The notes beneath the pieces were generated by a model that did not search any database, was not told where the DNA came from, and saw only the letters and a list, made by a program, of their open reading frames with translations. A DNA stretch of 64,000 bases, from positions 248,001 through 312,000 of the forward strand of contig NZ_JACEMU010000004.1 of assembly GCF_013868135.1 (NCBI RefSeq), given 5' to 3'. Origin of the DNA: Paracoccus sp. S1E-3 (GTDB lineage Bacteria; Pseudomonadota; Alphaproteobacteria; Rhodobacterales; Rhodobacteraceae). The first letter of the stretch is position 1, and each line of letters opens with the position of its first letter. Made by a program: the position numbers and the translations under genes. Below are positions 8,278 to 17,086 of the stretch, one piece after another.

Positions 8278-9339
8278 TCAGATCCGCTGTTCGGTCTGGG
8301 CGTCGAACAGGTGGACATTGGCCGGGTCGATCACGAAATGGATCTGCGATCCGGGCGCCGCGCTGATGCGGTCCTTGACGATGGCGTCGATCACATCGCC
8401 CCCCGCCTTGGCGAAGATCTGGGTTTCCGACCCGGTCGGCTCGACCACCACGACATCGACGGGAATGCCCGCATCTCCCACCCCGATATGTTCGGGACGA
8501 ATGCCATAGATCACCTCGGCCCCCACCTCCGCCGGGGTGTCGGGCAGCGGCAGCCGTAGCCCGCTTTCCGAGGCGAACTGCTTGGCGCCGCCTTCGCTGA
8601 CGATCCTGCCGCGCAGGAAATTCATCGACGGCGAGCCGATGAAGCCGGCCACGAACACATTGCTCGGGTAGTCGTAGAGATGCAGCGGAGCGCCCACCTG
8701 TTCGACCCGGCCGTCGCGCATGACGACGATCTTGTCGGCCATCGTCATCGCCTCGATCTGATCGTGGGTGACATAGACGATGGTGGTTTTCAGCCGCTGA
8801 TGCAGTTCCTTGATCTCGACGCGCATGGTCACGCGCAGCTTGGCGTCGAGGTTCGACAGCGGTTCGTCGAACAGGAAGACCTGCGGGTCGCGCACGATGG
8901 CGCGGCCCATGGCGACGCGCTGGCGCTGCCCGCCGGAAAGCTGCTTGGGGAAGCGGTCCAGCAGATGCGCAAGATCGAGGATCTTCGCCGCGCGGCCGAC
9001 CTTCTCGTCGATCTCGGCCTTGGGGCGCTTGGCCATCTTCAGCGGAAATCCCATGTTTTCGCCCACGGTCTTGTGCGGGTAAAGCGCATAGGACTGAAAC
9101 ACCATGGCGATGTCGCGATCCTTGGGCGAGACATCATTGACCACCTTGTCCCCGATCGAGATGGTGCCGTCGCTGATCTCCTCCAGCCCCGCCAGCATCC
9201 GCAGGAGCGTCGATTTCCCGCAGCCCGAAGGGCCGACGAGCACGACGAACTCGCCGTGTTCGATGTCCACATTCACCCCATGCATGACCTGAACGGCCCC
9301 ATAGCGCTTGATCACGTTGTCGATTTTCACATTCGCCAT
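8278..9339 (-). CDS. ABC importer ATPase, MalK/UgpC type (polyol)
   Basis: The 353-aa ATPase has Walker [10 protein letters not shown] near residue 38, the signature [13 protein letters not shown], Walker [13 protein letters not shown] and the switch histidine in VTHDQ. A C-terminal TOBE-like regulatory domain (YGIRPEHIG) follows, as in MalK and the sorbitol/mannitol ATPase SmoK. It energises the importer encoded just upstream in the same operon. Placement after the dehydrogenase gene with an 18-base gap is like the smo operon of Rhodobacter. Confidence 0.9.
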   Translation of the reverse strand: MANVKIDNVIKRYGAVQVMHGVNVDIEHGEFVVLVGPSGCGKSTLLRMLAGLEEISDGTISIGDKVVNDVSPKDRDIAMVFQSYALYPHKTVGENMGFPLKMAKRPKAEIDEKVGRAAKILDLAHLLDRFPKQLSGGQRQRVAMGRAIVRDPQVFLFDEPLSNLDAKLRVTMRVEIKELHQRLKTTIVYVTHDQIEAMTMADKIVVMRDGRVEQVGAPLHLYDYPSNVFVAGFIGSPSMNFLRGRIVSEGGAKQFASESGLRLPLPDTPAEVGAEVIYGIRPEHIGVGDAGIPVDVVVVEPTGSETQIFAKAGGDVIDAIVKDRISAAPGSQIHFVIDPANVHLFDAQTEQRI

Positions 9340-9357
9340 GGCGGCCTCCGGTGAAAG

Positions 9358-10410
9358 TTATTGGGGCAGGACGATCTGCATCTTCACATCGGCCGGCGGG
9401 GCCGAGGCGGCGATCTCGAAAGCCTGCACGCTGTCCTTGAAGTCGAAGCTGCGGGTGATGAGCGGTTTGACGTCGATGGCGCCCGAGGCCAGCATCGCCA
9501 CGCAGCGCGGAAAGACATGGGCGTAGCGGAAGATGTTTTCGACGCGCGCCTCGCGCACCATCGCCGCGCCGGCATCATAGCTGATCGGGTCGGGCTGGCC
9601 GCCGATCATCACCACACAGCCGCCAGGCGCCAGCGGCTCGAACACCCCCGCCGCCGCGCGGGGCGAGCCGGTGGCCTCGAACACCACATCCGCGCCCCAG
9701 CCCTCGGTATCGGCCTTGACGCGCTCGACGAGGTTTTCGCGGGTGACATTGACGGGGATGAGGGCGGGCGACAGGCTGGCGGCGATTTCCAGCTTCTTGT
9801 CGGCCAGATCGCCGACATAGACGCGCGCGCAACCGGCTGCCAGCGCCGACAGCGCCGTCACCAGACCGATCGGACCTGCCCCCAGCACCACGCCGATATC
9901 GCCGGGCCTGACGCGCGCCTTGGTGGCGGCATGGACGCCCACGGCCAGCGGCTCGACCATGGCGGCTTCGGCGAAGCTGACATTGTCCGGCAGCTTGAAG
10001 GTGAAGGCCTCGGGGTGAACGCAGGTCGGGCGCAGGATGCCGTGAACGGGCGGCGTGGCCCAGAAGCGAACGGCCGGGTCGATATTATACATCCCCAGCC
10101 GGGTGGCCCTGGAATTGGGATCGGGAATCCCCGGCTCCATGCAGACGCGATCACCGACCTTCAGCGTGGTGACGGCGGGTCCGATCTCGATCACCGTGCC
10201 TGAAGCCTCGTGGCCGAGGATCATGGGTTCCGTCACCACGAACGGGCCGATCCGCCCATGGGTGTAGTAATGCACATCCGATCCGCAGATTCCCACCGTA
10301 TGCAGCTTGATGCGCACATCATGGGGGCCGAGGACTTCTTCTTGACGGTCGATGGCGGGGAAATCCCGCAGCAAGAGTTCATCCTTGCGTTCAAGAACCA
10401 GCGCTTCCAT
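9358..10410 (-). CDS. Medium-chain polyol dehydrogenase (sorbitol/xylitol type)
   Basis: A 350-aa medium-chain dehydrogenase expected to oxidise a polyol to a ketose with NAD. The catalytic zinc ligands are visible: Cys in [10 protein letters not shown], His-Glu in GHEASG, and a later Glu in MVEPLAVG. The NAD-binding motif GAGPIG is at about residue 176. The cysteine loop that binds a structural zinc in most family members is absent: the stretch is [19 protein letters not shown]. The ATG at 10410 is preferred over a longer non-conserved extension. It sits between the small membrane protein and the ATPase in the import operon, so the imported polyol is its likely substrate. Confidence 0.88.
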   Translation of the reverse strand: MEALVLERKDELLLRDFPAIDRQEEVLGPHDVRIKLHTVGICGSDVHYYTHGRIGPFVVTEPMILGHEASGTVIEIGPAVTTLKVGDRVCMEPGIPDPNSRATRLGMYNIDPAVRFWATPPVHGILRPTCVHPEAFTFKLPDNVSFAEAAMVEPLAVGVHAATKARVRPGDIGVVLGAGPIGLVTALSALAAGCARVYVGDLADKKLEIAASLSPALIPVNVTRENLVERVKADTEGWGADVVFEATGSPRAAAGVFEPLAPGGCVVMIGGQPDPISYDAGAAMVREARVENIFRYAHVFPRCVAMLASGAIDVKPLITRSFDFKDSVQAFEIAASAPPADVKMQIVLPQ

Positions 10411-10412
10411 GG

Positions 10413-10685
10413 CTATCCCTCGCGAATGATATAGATGGCGGCGATCAGGGAAAGCGCCACGCCGAGCCAGATCGACAGTCCGAGCGGCTCCAGAAAGCGG
10501 AACCAGAACAGCGACAGCGCCACCCACAGCACCACGCTGATGAACACGCGGTCGAACCAGTTGGTCTCGATCGGCAGGAAGCCCTGCCGGATGCCGGGGG
10601 CGCGCTCCTCGTTCTCCTCGATCAGACGGGCCAGAACGAGGGCCGGGTTTTCCTCTTGGGCGAGTTTGTCCAGTTCGTCAGCCAT
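10413..10685 (-). CDS. 90-aa two-helix membrane protein in ABC operon
   Basis: The protein has a charged N-terminal 38 residues ([16 protein letters not shown]) and two hydrophobic segments, about residues 46-64 and 70-86, ending IIREG. It starts 3 bases after the MalG-type permease stop and ends 2 bases before the dehydrogenase start, so it is co-translated with importer genes. Small two-helix proteins of the DUF2160 kind occur beside some glycerol and polyol importers; I cannot confirm membership. It could be an accessory subunit of the transporter. Confidence 0.75.
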   Translation of the reverse strand: MADELDKLAQEENPALVLARLIEENEERAPGIRQGFLPIETNWFDRVFISVVLWVALSLFWFRFLEPLGLSIWLGVALSLIAAIYIIREG

Positions 10686-10688
10686 GGC

Positions 10689-11525
10689 TTATCCTTTCAC
10701 CGCGCCGAAGGTCAGACCAGTCACGATATGACGCTGCACCAAGCTGAAGACGATCAGCGCCGGGATCAGCGTGAAGACCGAGATCGCCGCCATGATCCCC
10801 CATTCGGTGCCGGTGGTGGTGACATATTCCGACAGGCCCGTGGTCAGTGTGCGGGCGTTGAAGTTGGTAAGCGTCGCGGCCAGCAGGTATTCGTTCCAGG
10901 CGAAGACCCAGGTCAGGATCAGCGTGACGGCGAGGCCGGGCCGGGCCAGCGGGAACACCACCTCGGTGATCACCTTCCAGGGGCTGGCCCCGTCGACATA
11001 AGCGGCCTCGTCCAGTTCCTTCGGAATGCCGTCCACGGTCGGGCGCAGGGTCCAGATCGCGAAGGGAAGGTTGAAGGTGCAATAGACGAGGATCATCCCG
11101 ATCCGGGTATCGGCCAGCTTGAAATCGCCGATGGCGTAGACCTGCGTCAGCAGCAGGAACATCGGCAGCAGGAAGACGGCCGGCGGCGCCATGCGGTTGG
11201 TGATGGTCCAGAAGAAGATGCTTTCCTTGCCCGGCAGGTTGAAGCGCGACAGCGCATAGCAGGTCAGAAAGCCCAGAAGCGTGCACAGCACCGCATTCCC
11301 GGTCGAGATGATGAGCGAGTTCATCATGTAGCTGCGCAGGGTGCGGTCGTTCAGCACGTCGATATAGTTCTTCCAGTAGAACTTGGTCAGGATCACATCG
11401 GGGGTCGAGAACAGCTCGACCGCCGGTTTCACCGAGACGACGAACAGCCAGTAGATGGGGAACAGCGTCAGGAAGCTGATGAAGGTCCAGAACAGGATCA
11501 TCAGCCAGGGGCGGAGCGTCTTCAT
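10689..11525 (-). CDS. Carbohydrate ABC permease, MalG type
   Basis: A 278-aa inner-membrane permease with six hydrophobic segments. The cytoplasmic EAA loop that docks the ATPase reads EAAYVDGASPWKVITEVVFP. Length and topology are those of CUT1 MalG/SmoG subunits. It follows the MalF-type permease with a 3-base gap and forms the heterodimeric channel with it. Confidence 0.9.
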   Translation of the reverse strand: MKTLRPWLMILFWTFISFLTLFPIYWLFVVSVKPAVELFSTPDVILTKFYWKNYIDVLNDRTLRSYMMNSLIISTGNAVLCTLLGFLTCYALSRFNLPGKESIFFWTITNRMAPPAVFLLPMFLLLTQVYAIGDFKLADTRIGMILVYCTFNLPFAIWTLRPTVDGIPKELDEAAYVDGASPWKVITEVVFPLARPGLAVTLILTWVFAWNEYLLAATLTNFNARTLTTGLSEYVTTTGTEWGIMAAISVFTLIPALIVFSLVQRHIVTGLTFGAVKG

Positions 11526-11528
11526 GGC

Positions 11529-12407
11529 TTAACCTTTCCGGGTGTTGCGGGGCGCGATCAGGCCCACGTAGAGCAGCCAGCAGATGACGATGGTCATATA
11601 CAGGACCACCACCGAAATCGCCGAGCCATAGCCGTAATTCGTGCGCGGGAAGACTTCCTTGAAGATATGCACGCCGATATAGCGGGTGGCCGAACCGGGG
11701 CCGCCGCCGGTCAGCATCAGCACCTCGTCCACGGTGCGCAGCGCGTCCATCAGGCGGATGAAGACGGTGGCGACGACGGCAGGGGCGATCATCGGCAGGG
11801 TGATGTGCCAGAAGATCTGGCGCTTGTTCGCGCCGTCGATCTGGGCCTGCTCGAACGGGTCGGGCGGCAGCGATACCAGCGCCGCGATCAGCGACAGGGT
11901 GACCAGCGGCGTCCAGTGCCAGACATCCATCACCACCGTGGTGATGAAAGCGGCGGCGGCGCTTTGACCGATGTTCAGATCAAGGCCGAACCAGCTTTGG
12001 ACCAGGCTGGGAATGATGCCGATGGACGGCGTGGTCATCAGCTTCCAGATCGAGCCGACGATGATAGGCGCCATGATCAGCGGCAGCGTATGGATGGTGC
12101 GGAAGAAGGCCTTGCCGGGGAAGTCCTTCATGAAGGCCTGCGCCAGCAGATAACCGAGGATCAGTTCCGACACCACCGCGAAGAAGACGAAGGCGAAGGT
12201 CACGCCCAGCGAGGCGAGCAGCTGCGCGTCGAACACCACCTGGCGATAGTTCGAGGCCCAGTTGAACACCATGTTCGGATTGGCCGCGAAGGGGTTCCAC
12301 TGGTGGAAGGACACCCAGATCACGTAGAAGAAGGGGACCACTCCGAAGAAGAACAGAATGATCATCGTGGGCGCCAGCAGCAGCCAGCCCAAACGATTGG
12401 AGTGCAT
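11529..12407 (-). CDS. Carbohydrate ABC permease, MalF type
   Basis: A 292-aa permease with six membrane segments and an EAA-type loop QAQIDGANKRQIFWHITLP. The start at 12407 is favoured by ggagga 8 bases upstream; a longer frame has no such site. It is the second gene of the import operon and is separated from the binding-protein gene by an 84-base gap with a strong hairpin. Confidence 0.9.
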   Translation of the reverse strand: MHSNRLGWLLLAPTMIILFFFGVVPFFYVIWVSFHQWNPFAANPNMVFNWASNYRQVVFDAQLLASLGVTFAFVFFAVVSELILGYLLAQAFMKDFPGKAFFRTIHTLPLIMAPIIVGSIWKLMTTPSIGIIPSLVQSWFGLDLNIGQSAAAAFITTVVMDVWHWTPLVTLSLIAALVSLPPDPFEQAQIDGANKRQIFWHITLPMIAPAVVATVFIRLMDALRTVDEVLMLTGGGPGSATRYIGVHIFKEVFPRTNYGYGSAISVVVLYMTIVICWLLYVGLIAPRNTRKG

Positions 12408-12451
12408 GCGCGGATCCTCCGGCGTCACGGGGTCAGGTCGGGCTTTCGGGA

Positions 12452-12475
12452 ACCGGGGCCGCACGCGGCCCCGGT
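12452..12475 (-). terminator. Intra-operon hairpin after binding-protein gene
   Basis: accggggccgc and gcggccccggt form a near-perfect 10-bp stem 16 bases after the binding-protein stop. No T-run follows. Hairpins here commonly protect the upstream mRNA or attenuate read-through, giving more binding protein than permease. Confidence 0.55.
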
Positions 12476-12491
12476 CGTCTGCAGGGAAGCG

Positions 12492-13931
12492 TTACTTGCG
12501 GTAACCGAGCGCGGTCAGTTCTTCCTCGGTCTTCTGGGCCATCTGGTCGAGGCCGGTATCCGGGTCGATCTTGCCGGTCAGGATGTCATAGAAGATCGGC
12601 GCCACCGCCTCGCGCACCTGGGCATGGAAGGGATAGGGCGGCGCGCCCGCATAGAGCTTGCCCTGATCCTTCAGCATGGTGAAATAGCCGCCCAGCTTGG
12701 CGTCCAGTTCCTTGACCTTCGGATCGTCATAGGTGGCGTTGTTGGTGATACGCGAGCCGGCAAGTGCCCAGTCGGGCTGGACATCGTTCTGTGCGATGAA
12801 CTGCAGGAACAGCATCGCCGCATCCTGATTTTTCGAGGTCACCGGGATACCGAAGGCGCCGCCGTCATAATAGCCGACATAACCCTCGCCCGCCTCGGCC
12901 TGCGCCAGCACGCCTTCGGACAGCGGCGGCATGGCGACGCCGATCTTGCCCACGACCTTCGACTGGTTTTCGTCCGAGGCGATCCAGGCGGCGTTCTCGC
13001 CATAGATCAGGCCCTGCGCGGCGCGTCCGGCGGCCATGGTGGTCGCGGTTTCGGTCCAGGTCGACTGCACCGATTCCGGCGGCGCGATGTCGCGCAGATG
13101 CAGCCAGTATTTCATCGCCGCCTTGGCCTCGGGCGAGTTCATCCGACCGCCATTCTCGACGGTGGCGGCATAGTTGTTGGCCGCGTCGATGCCCCAGTTG
13201 TAGACGCCGAAGGTCGGCTCGATCGATTCGACGAATTCGTACCAGCTGGCCGGGTGGCCGGTATGGGCCTGCGCGGTGGTGCCCCACAGATCGAGCCCGT
13301 TCTCCTTGCCGTATTCGGTGAAGAATTCGGCAATCGCCGTATATTCCTCATGGGTCGTCGCGGGCTTGAGGTCGTTGCCGGTCTTTTCCTTGTAAGCGGC
13401 CTGAATCGCGGGATCGTTGAACAGGTCCGTGCGATACAGGTAGGTCTTGATGAAGGCTTCGACCGGAATGCCATACAGATCGCCGTTCTCGCCGCGGAAA
13501 TAATTGGCGAAGCTGGTGAAGTTCGCCTCGTCATAGTTCGGCGATTTCAGCTCCGGCTTGTCCGCCAGCAGCTTGGTCGTATCGACCAGGAAATTGCGCG
13601 AGAGATACGCATAGATGATGTCCTGTTCGATATAGACCATGTCATAGATGCCGGTCTTGGCCTCCATGTCCTTGATGGCCTTGTCATACATCTGATCCCA
13701 GGACGTGGTTTCGATGTCGACGCGAATGCCGGTCAGCTTTTCGAATTCCGGCGCCAGCACGTCCTTGACGTAATTCGATGGCGGAGTCGATTCGGTGACG
13801 CCGTGCAGCGTGACGCCCTGATAGGGCTTGGCCGCTTCGGCCCAGAAAGTGGATGCGTCCTGTGCATAGGCCATCCCGGCAGTCACGGCAAACGCAATGG
13901 CCGATGCGCCGAGCTTGTATGCGAAGCTCAT
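12492..13931 (-). CDS. Periplasmic polyol/sugar-binding protein (CUT1)
   Basis: A 479-aa extracellular solute-binding protein. Residues 1-23 form a Sec signal peptide ending AYAQ, cleaved before DASTF. The mature part shows the type-1 pattern [20 protein letters not shown] and [11 protein letters not shown], as in polyol-binding proteins of alphaproteobacteria. The start at 13931 has a good gggagg site; the open frame extends 34 codons further without one. It is the first gene of the import operon, divergent from the SorC-type regulator, with CANNTGTA repeats in the shared promoter region. The ligand is probably a hexitol or pentitol, judging from the enzymes around it. Confidence 0.9.
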   Translation of the reverse strand: MSFAYKLGASAIAFAVTAGMAYAQDASTFWAEAAKPYQGVTLHGVTESTPPSNYVKDVLAPEFEKLTGIRVDIETTSWDQMYDKAIKDMEAKTGIYDMVYIEQDIIYAYLSRNFLVDTTKLLADKPELKSPNYDEANFTSFANYFRGENGDLYGIPVEAFIKTYLYRTDLFNDPAIQAAYKEKTGNDLKPATTHEEYTAIAEFFTEYGKENGLDLWGTTAQAHTGHPASWYEFVESIEPTFGVYNWGIDAANNYAATVENGGRMNSPEAKAAMKYWLHLRDIAPPESVQSTWTETATTMAAGRAAQGLIYGENAAWIASDENQSKVVGKIGVAMPPLSEGVLAQAEAGEGYVGYYDGGAFGIPVTSKNQDAAMLFLQFIAQNDVQPDWALAGSRITNNATYDDPKVKELDAKLGGYFTMLKDQGKLYAGAPPYPFHAQVREAVAPIFYDILTGKIDPDTGLDQMAQKTEEELTALGYRK

Positions 13932-14012
13932 GTCAATCCTCCCAGATTTGTCAGTTCGGTGCGCAGGGCTGCGGTCTCCTCGTCCGCAGACGCCCTCCCC
14001 TGCGGCAATCTT

Positions 14013-14079
14013 TACAAATGTATTTCGACTCACTCAAGTGATATTTTCATCTGTATTTTTAGCGAGGCAATTGTATGCT
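14013..14079. promoter_or_regulatory. CANNTGTA repeats in divergent promoter, likely SorC-type operator
   Basis: Three same-orientation copies of CANNTGTA begin at 14015 (caaatgta), 14048 (catctgta) and 14068 (caattgta), the last two 20 bp apart. The first is part of the palindrome tacaaatgta (14013-14022). The region separates the importer operon from the sugar-binding regulator. Two more copies precede the epimerase gene. Confidence 0.5.
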
Positions 14080-14153
14080 GAACTGGCGGGGCTGGTTGTT
14101 CCCAAGTGATTGGAATTACAAGCGGACAGATTACAGCAGGGACCGGACGCAGC

Positions 14154-15113
14154 ATGGCCAGAGAAAAAGTCGATGACAGCGACGCCTTCATCACCGAGGT
14201 CTGCTGGCATTATTATGTCAACAGCATGACCCAGGCCGACATTGCGCGCCACCTGGATGTGACCCGGCTGCGGGTCAATCAGGCCATCCAGCGGGCGAAG
14301 GCACTGGGCATGGTGAAGGTGCAGATCGAATCGCCCTTCCTGCCCCGGATCGAATTGCAGGAAAGACTGGTCGCCGCCTATGGCCTGCAGCAGGCCATGG
14401 TAGCCCCAGCGGACCCCGAGCATTACGATTACAACTATCCCGCGGGGGCCGCGCTCGCCAGCTATCTGCTGCGCCGGCTGGAGGCGGACGACTGGCGCAA
14501 GATCGGGGTATCCTGGGGCATCACCCTGCAAAGCGCCATCACCAACCTGCCCCGCCAGAGCCATCCCGAGCTGGAGGTGATTTCCATGTTCGGCGGCACC
14601 GTCCGGGGCGCCACCTTCAACTCCTTCGCGATCGTGTCCGGCCTGGCGGAACGGCTGGGGGCCAGCTATTCGATTCTCGCCGCGCCGAACTTTCTGTCCA
14701 AGGGTGTCGACCGCGACCTGTTCCTGTCGCAGGAACAGTTCCGCGAACATTTCGCCAAGTTCGACCGGCTGGATGCGGCCATCCTGACCTGCAGCGATGT
14801 GTCGCCGAAATCCTATCTGGTGCAGGAAGGACTGCCACCCGAGGTCCGTCCCGAGGATCTGATCGCGGCGGGTGCGGTGGGTGATGTGGTCGGAATTTTC
14901 CTCGACAAGGACGGGGTCGAGGTGCCCAATCCGCTCAGCTCCCGCAGCGTGGGCATTCCGCTGGACACGCTGCTTAACGTGCCCACGCGGGTGCTGGTCG
15001 CGGCCGGTCCCCACAAGACCGAGATCATCCGCGCCGTGCTGCGCCGGGGCATCGCCAACACCCTCATCACCGATGACCTCACCGCCGAGGCGCTGCTGCA
15101 GGGCGCGCCCTGA
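14154..15113 (+). CDS. SorC/DeoR-type sugar-binding transcriptional regulator
   Basis: A 319-aa regulator with an N-terminal helix-turn-helix (QADIARHLDVTRLRVNQAIQ, about residues 26-46) and a long C-terminal sugar-phosphate-binding domain of the SorC family. That domain shows GVSWGITLQSAI and the typical end TRVLVAAGPHKTEIIRAVLRRG. Such proteins bind a phosphorylated pathway intermediate as inducer. ATG at 14154 is chosen for family alignment; a GTG at 14106 is in frame. It lies between the importer operon and the catabolic operon and probably controls both through the CANNTGTA repeats. Confidence 0.88.
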   Translation: MAREKVDDSDAFITEVCWHYYVNSMTQADIARHLDVTRLRVNQAIQRAKALGMVKVQIESPFLPRIELQERLVAAYGLQQAMVAPADPEHYDYNYPAGAALASYLLRRLEADDWRKIGVSWGITLQSAITNLPRQSHPELEVISMFGGTVRGATFNSFAIVSGLAERLGASYSILAAPNFLSKGVDRDLFLSQEQFREHFAKFDRLDAAILTCSDVSPKSYLVQEGLPPEVRPEDLIAAGAVGDVVGIFLDKDGVEVPNPLSSRSVGIPLDTLLNVPTRVLVAAGPHKTEIIRAVLRRGIANTLITDDLTAEALLQGAP

Positions 15114-15158
15114 CCGGCGCGGCATGACCGAGCAGCCAATCTTGTCCGGTACAAAATT

Positions 15159-15192
15159 TCCATTTGTATTGTTCTGAATGCAAATGTAACGT
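15159..15192 (+). promoter_or_regulatory. CANNTGTA repeat pair before the epimerase gene
   Basis: Copies begin at 15161 (catttgta) and 15181 (caaatgta), exactly 20 bp apart and in the same orientation as those at 14015-14079. They end about 35 bases before the epimerase start, a position suited to a repressor or activator site. Confidence 0.5.
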
Positions 15193-15225
15193 CCCCTCAT
15201 CATTCACCGGCTGGGAGGGCACGGC

Positions 15226-16110
15226 ATGGGACGTTTGGGGATTCACTCGTTTGTCTGGACGGGCGGCCAGACCCAACAGGGGCTGGAGAACGCGCTGGAG
15301 AAATCGGCCGAGCACGGTTACCGCACCATCGAATTCGCCTATCTGCGGCCCGAACTGTTCGATCTGGACCGGCTGGCGAAGAAGGCGCAGTCGCTGGATG
15401 TGCAGATCGGCGTCACCATGGGGCTGCCGCGCGACAAGGACGTGTCGGCGACCGATGCCCAGACCGTCGAGGGGGGCAAGCGGATGCTGGCGGATGCCGT
15501 CCACGCGGTGCGCGACATCGGCGGCAACAAGCTGGGCGGAATCCTCTATTCCGCGCATACGAAATACGACCGCCAGCCCACGGAGGACGGCTGGAAGAAC
15601 AGCGTCGAGGCGATTGCCGAAACCGCCGAGATCGCCAGGGCCGCCGGCGTGGATCTTGTGCTCGAGGTGGTGAACCGCTTCGAAACCAACCTGCTGAACA
15701 CCACCGCGCAGGGCCTGAAATTTCTTGACGACACCGGCCGCGACGATGTCCGCCTTCATCTCGACACCTTCCACATGAATATCGAGGAAGCCAATCCCGC
15801 CGCCGCGATCCGGCTGGCGGGCGACAGGCTGGGCTATTTCCATATCGGCGAAAGCAATCGCGGCTATCTGGGCGACGGGGTGATCGACTTCGACCGCATC
15901 TTCGATGCGCTTCTTGATATCGACTACCAGCGCGACATCGTCTTCGAAAGCTTCTCGACCGCGGTGGTCGACGAGGGGCTGTCGCTGGCCTGTGCGATCT
16001 GGCGCGACACTTGGACCGAGAACGACCCGCTGGCCGCCCATGCCAAGGGGTTCATCGAGCAGAAAATGGCCGAGGCCAAGCGCCGCCGCGCCACCAATGC
16101 CCGGCCCTGA
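15226..16110 (+). CDS. Ketose 3-epimerase, D-tagatose/D-psicose family
   Basis: A 294-aa TIM-barrel of the sugar isomerase/epimerase class. The four metal-binding and catalytic residues of the D-tagatose 3-epimerase family are present: Glu147 in LEVVNRFETN, Asp180 in HLDTFHM, His206 in HIGESNRG and Glu241 in FESFS. Members interconvert ketoses at C3 (for example tagatose/sorbose, fructose/psicose). The ribosome-binding site is gggagg. It is the first gene of the plus-strand catabolic operon, probably routing a C3-epimeric ketose into the tagatose branch. Substrate choice is inference. Confidence 0.88.
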   Translation: MGRLGIHSFVWTGGQTQQGLENALEKSAEHGYRTIEFAYLRPELFDLDRLAKKAQSLDVQIGVTMGLPRDKDVSATDAQTVEGGKRMLADAVHAVRDIGGNKLGGILYSAHTKYDRQPTEDGWKNSVEAIAETAEIARAAGVDLVLEVVNRFETNLLNTTAQGLKFLDDTGRDDVRLHLDTFHMNIEEANPAAAIRLAGDRLGYFHIGESNRGYLGDGVIDFDRIFDALLDIDYQRDIVFESFSTAVVDEGLSLACAIWRDTWTENDPLAAHAKGFIEQKMAEAKRRRATNARP

Positions 16111-16111
16111 C

Positions 16112-17086
16112 ATGGCGGTGCTGACCCCCGACGCGCTTGGCCCCACGGTCTGCGTGGGCGAAATCCTGGTCGAGATCGTCGCCACCACCATCGGCGAGGG
16201 TTTCCGGGCCGCACAGCCGCTAACCGGCCCCTATCCCAGCGGCGCGCCGGCGATCTTCATCGATCAATGCGGCCGCATCGGCGGGTCGGCGGCGATGATC
16301 GGGGCGGTCGGCCGCGACGATTTCGGCGCGGTCAATCTCGACCGGCTGCGCCGCGACGGGGTCGATGTCTCGGCCGTCTCCGAGGATGCGGATTTCCCCA
16401 CCGGCAGCGCCTTCGTGCGCTACCGCGCCGATGGCTCGCGCGATTTCGTCTATAACATTGCCACCTCGGCGGCAGCGCGTTTCGGGCTGTCGGATGCGGT
16501 GCGCGCGCTGATCGACCGGGCGGGCCATCTGCATGTGATGGGCACGGCGCTGTCCATGCCCGCCGCCCGCAGCGTCATCGAATATGCCGCGCCACGCATC
16601 AGGGCGCGCGGCGGCAGCCTGTCTGTCGATCCGAACCTGCGCAAGGAACTGGCCCGCGACGCCGAAACCGAGGTGCTGTTCAAGCGTCTCATCGCGCTTT
16701 CGGACCTGCTGCTGCCCTCGGGTGACGAGCTGGAGCGCGCCGCCGGCATCACCGGCCAGGACGCCGCCATTACCCGCCTGTTCGAGATGGGCGTCAAGGA
16801 AATCGCCCTGAAACAGGGGGCTTCCGGGGCCACCGTCTTTACCCCCGACGCGAAGCCGGTGCACCATCCGGGCTTCCGCGTCGAAGAACGCGATCCGACC
16901 GGCGCGGGCGATTGCTTTGGCGGCGCCTATGTCGCCTGCCGCCGTCTGGGCCTGAGCATCCCTGACGCCCTGCGCTATGGCAACGCGGCAGGCGCACGCA
17001 ATGTTACCGTGCTGGGCCCGATGGAGGGCGCGGGCACACGGGCCGAGCTTGACGCCTTCATCGCAAAACAGGAGGGATCGGCATGA
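16112..17086 (+). CDS. PfkB-family ketose kinase, possibly tagatose kinase
   Basis: A 324-aa ribokinase-fold kinase. The glycine-rich N-terminal motif is modest (GGSAAMIGAVGRDDFG) and the C-terminal signature DPTGAGDCFGGAYVA carries the catalytic Asp. The ATG at 16112 starts 1 base after the epimerase stop; an in-frame ATG at 16097 would overlap it. The gene overlaps the GatZ-like gene by 4 bases. In Agrobacterium a PfkB kinase next to a GatZ homologue phosphorylates tagatose to tagatose 6-phosphate, and the same role is inferred here. Confidence 0.82.
   Translation: MAVLTPDALGPTVCVGEILVEIVATTIGEGFRAAQPLTGPYPSGAPAIFIDQCGRIGGSAAMIGAVGRDDFGAVNLDRLRRDGVDVSAVSEDADFPTGSAFVRYRADGSRDFVYNIATSAAARFGLSDAVRALIDRAGHLHVMGTALSMPAARSVIEYAAPRIRARGGSLSVDPNLRKELARDAETEVLFKRLIALSDLLLPSGDELERAAGITGQDAAITRLFEMGVKEIALKQGASGATVFTPDAKPVHHPGFRVEERDPTGAGDCFGGAYVACRRLGLSIPDALRYGNAAGARNVTVLGPMEGAGTRAELDAFIAKQEGSA

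Noticed and set aside
10656..14081. An open frame of over 1,100 codons on the plus strand across the ABC importer operon
   Set aside because: It is antisense to five well-supported genes and is arginine/glycine/histidine-rich, as expected from the GC-rich third positions of the opposite strand.
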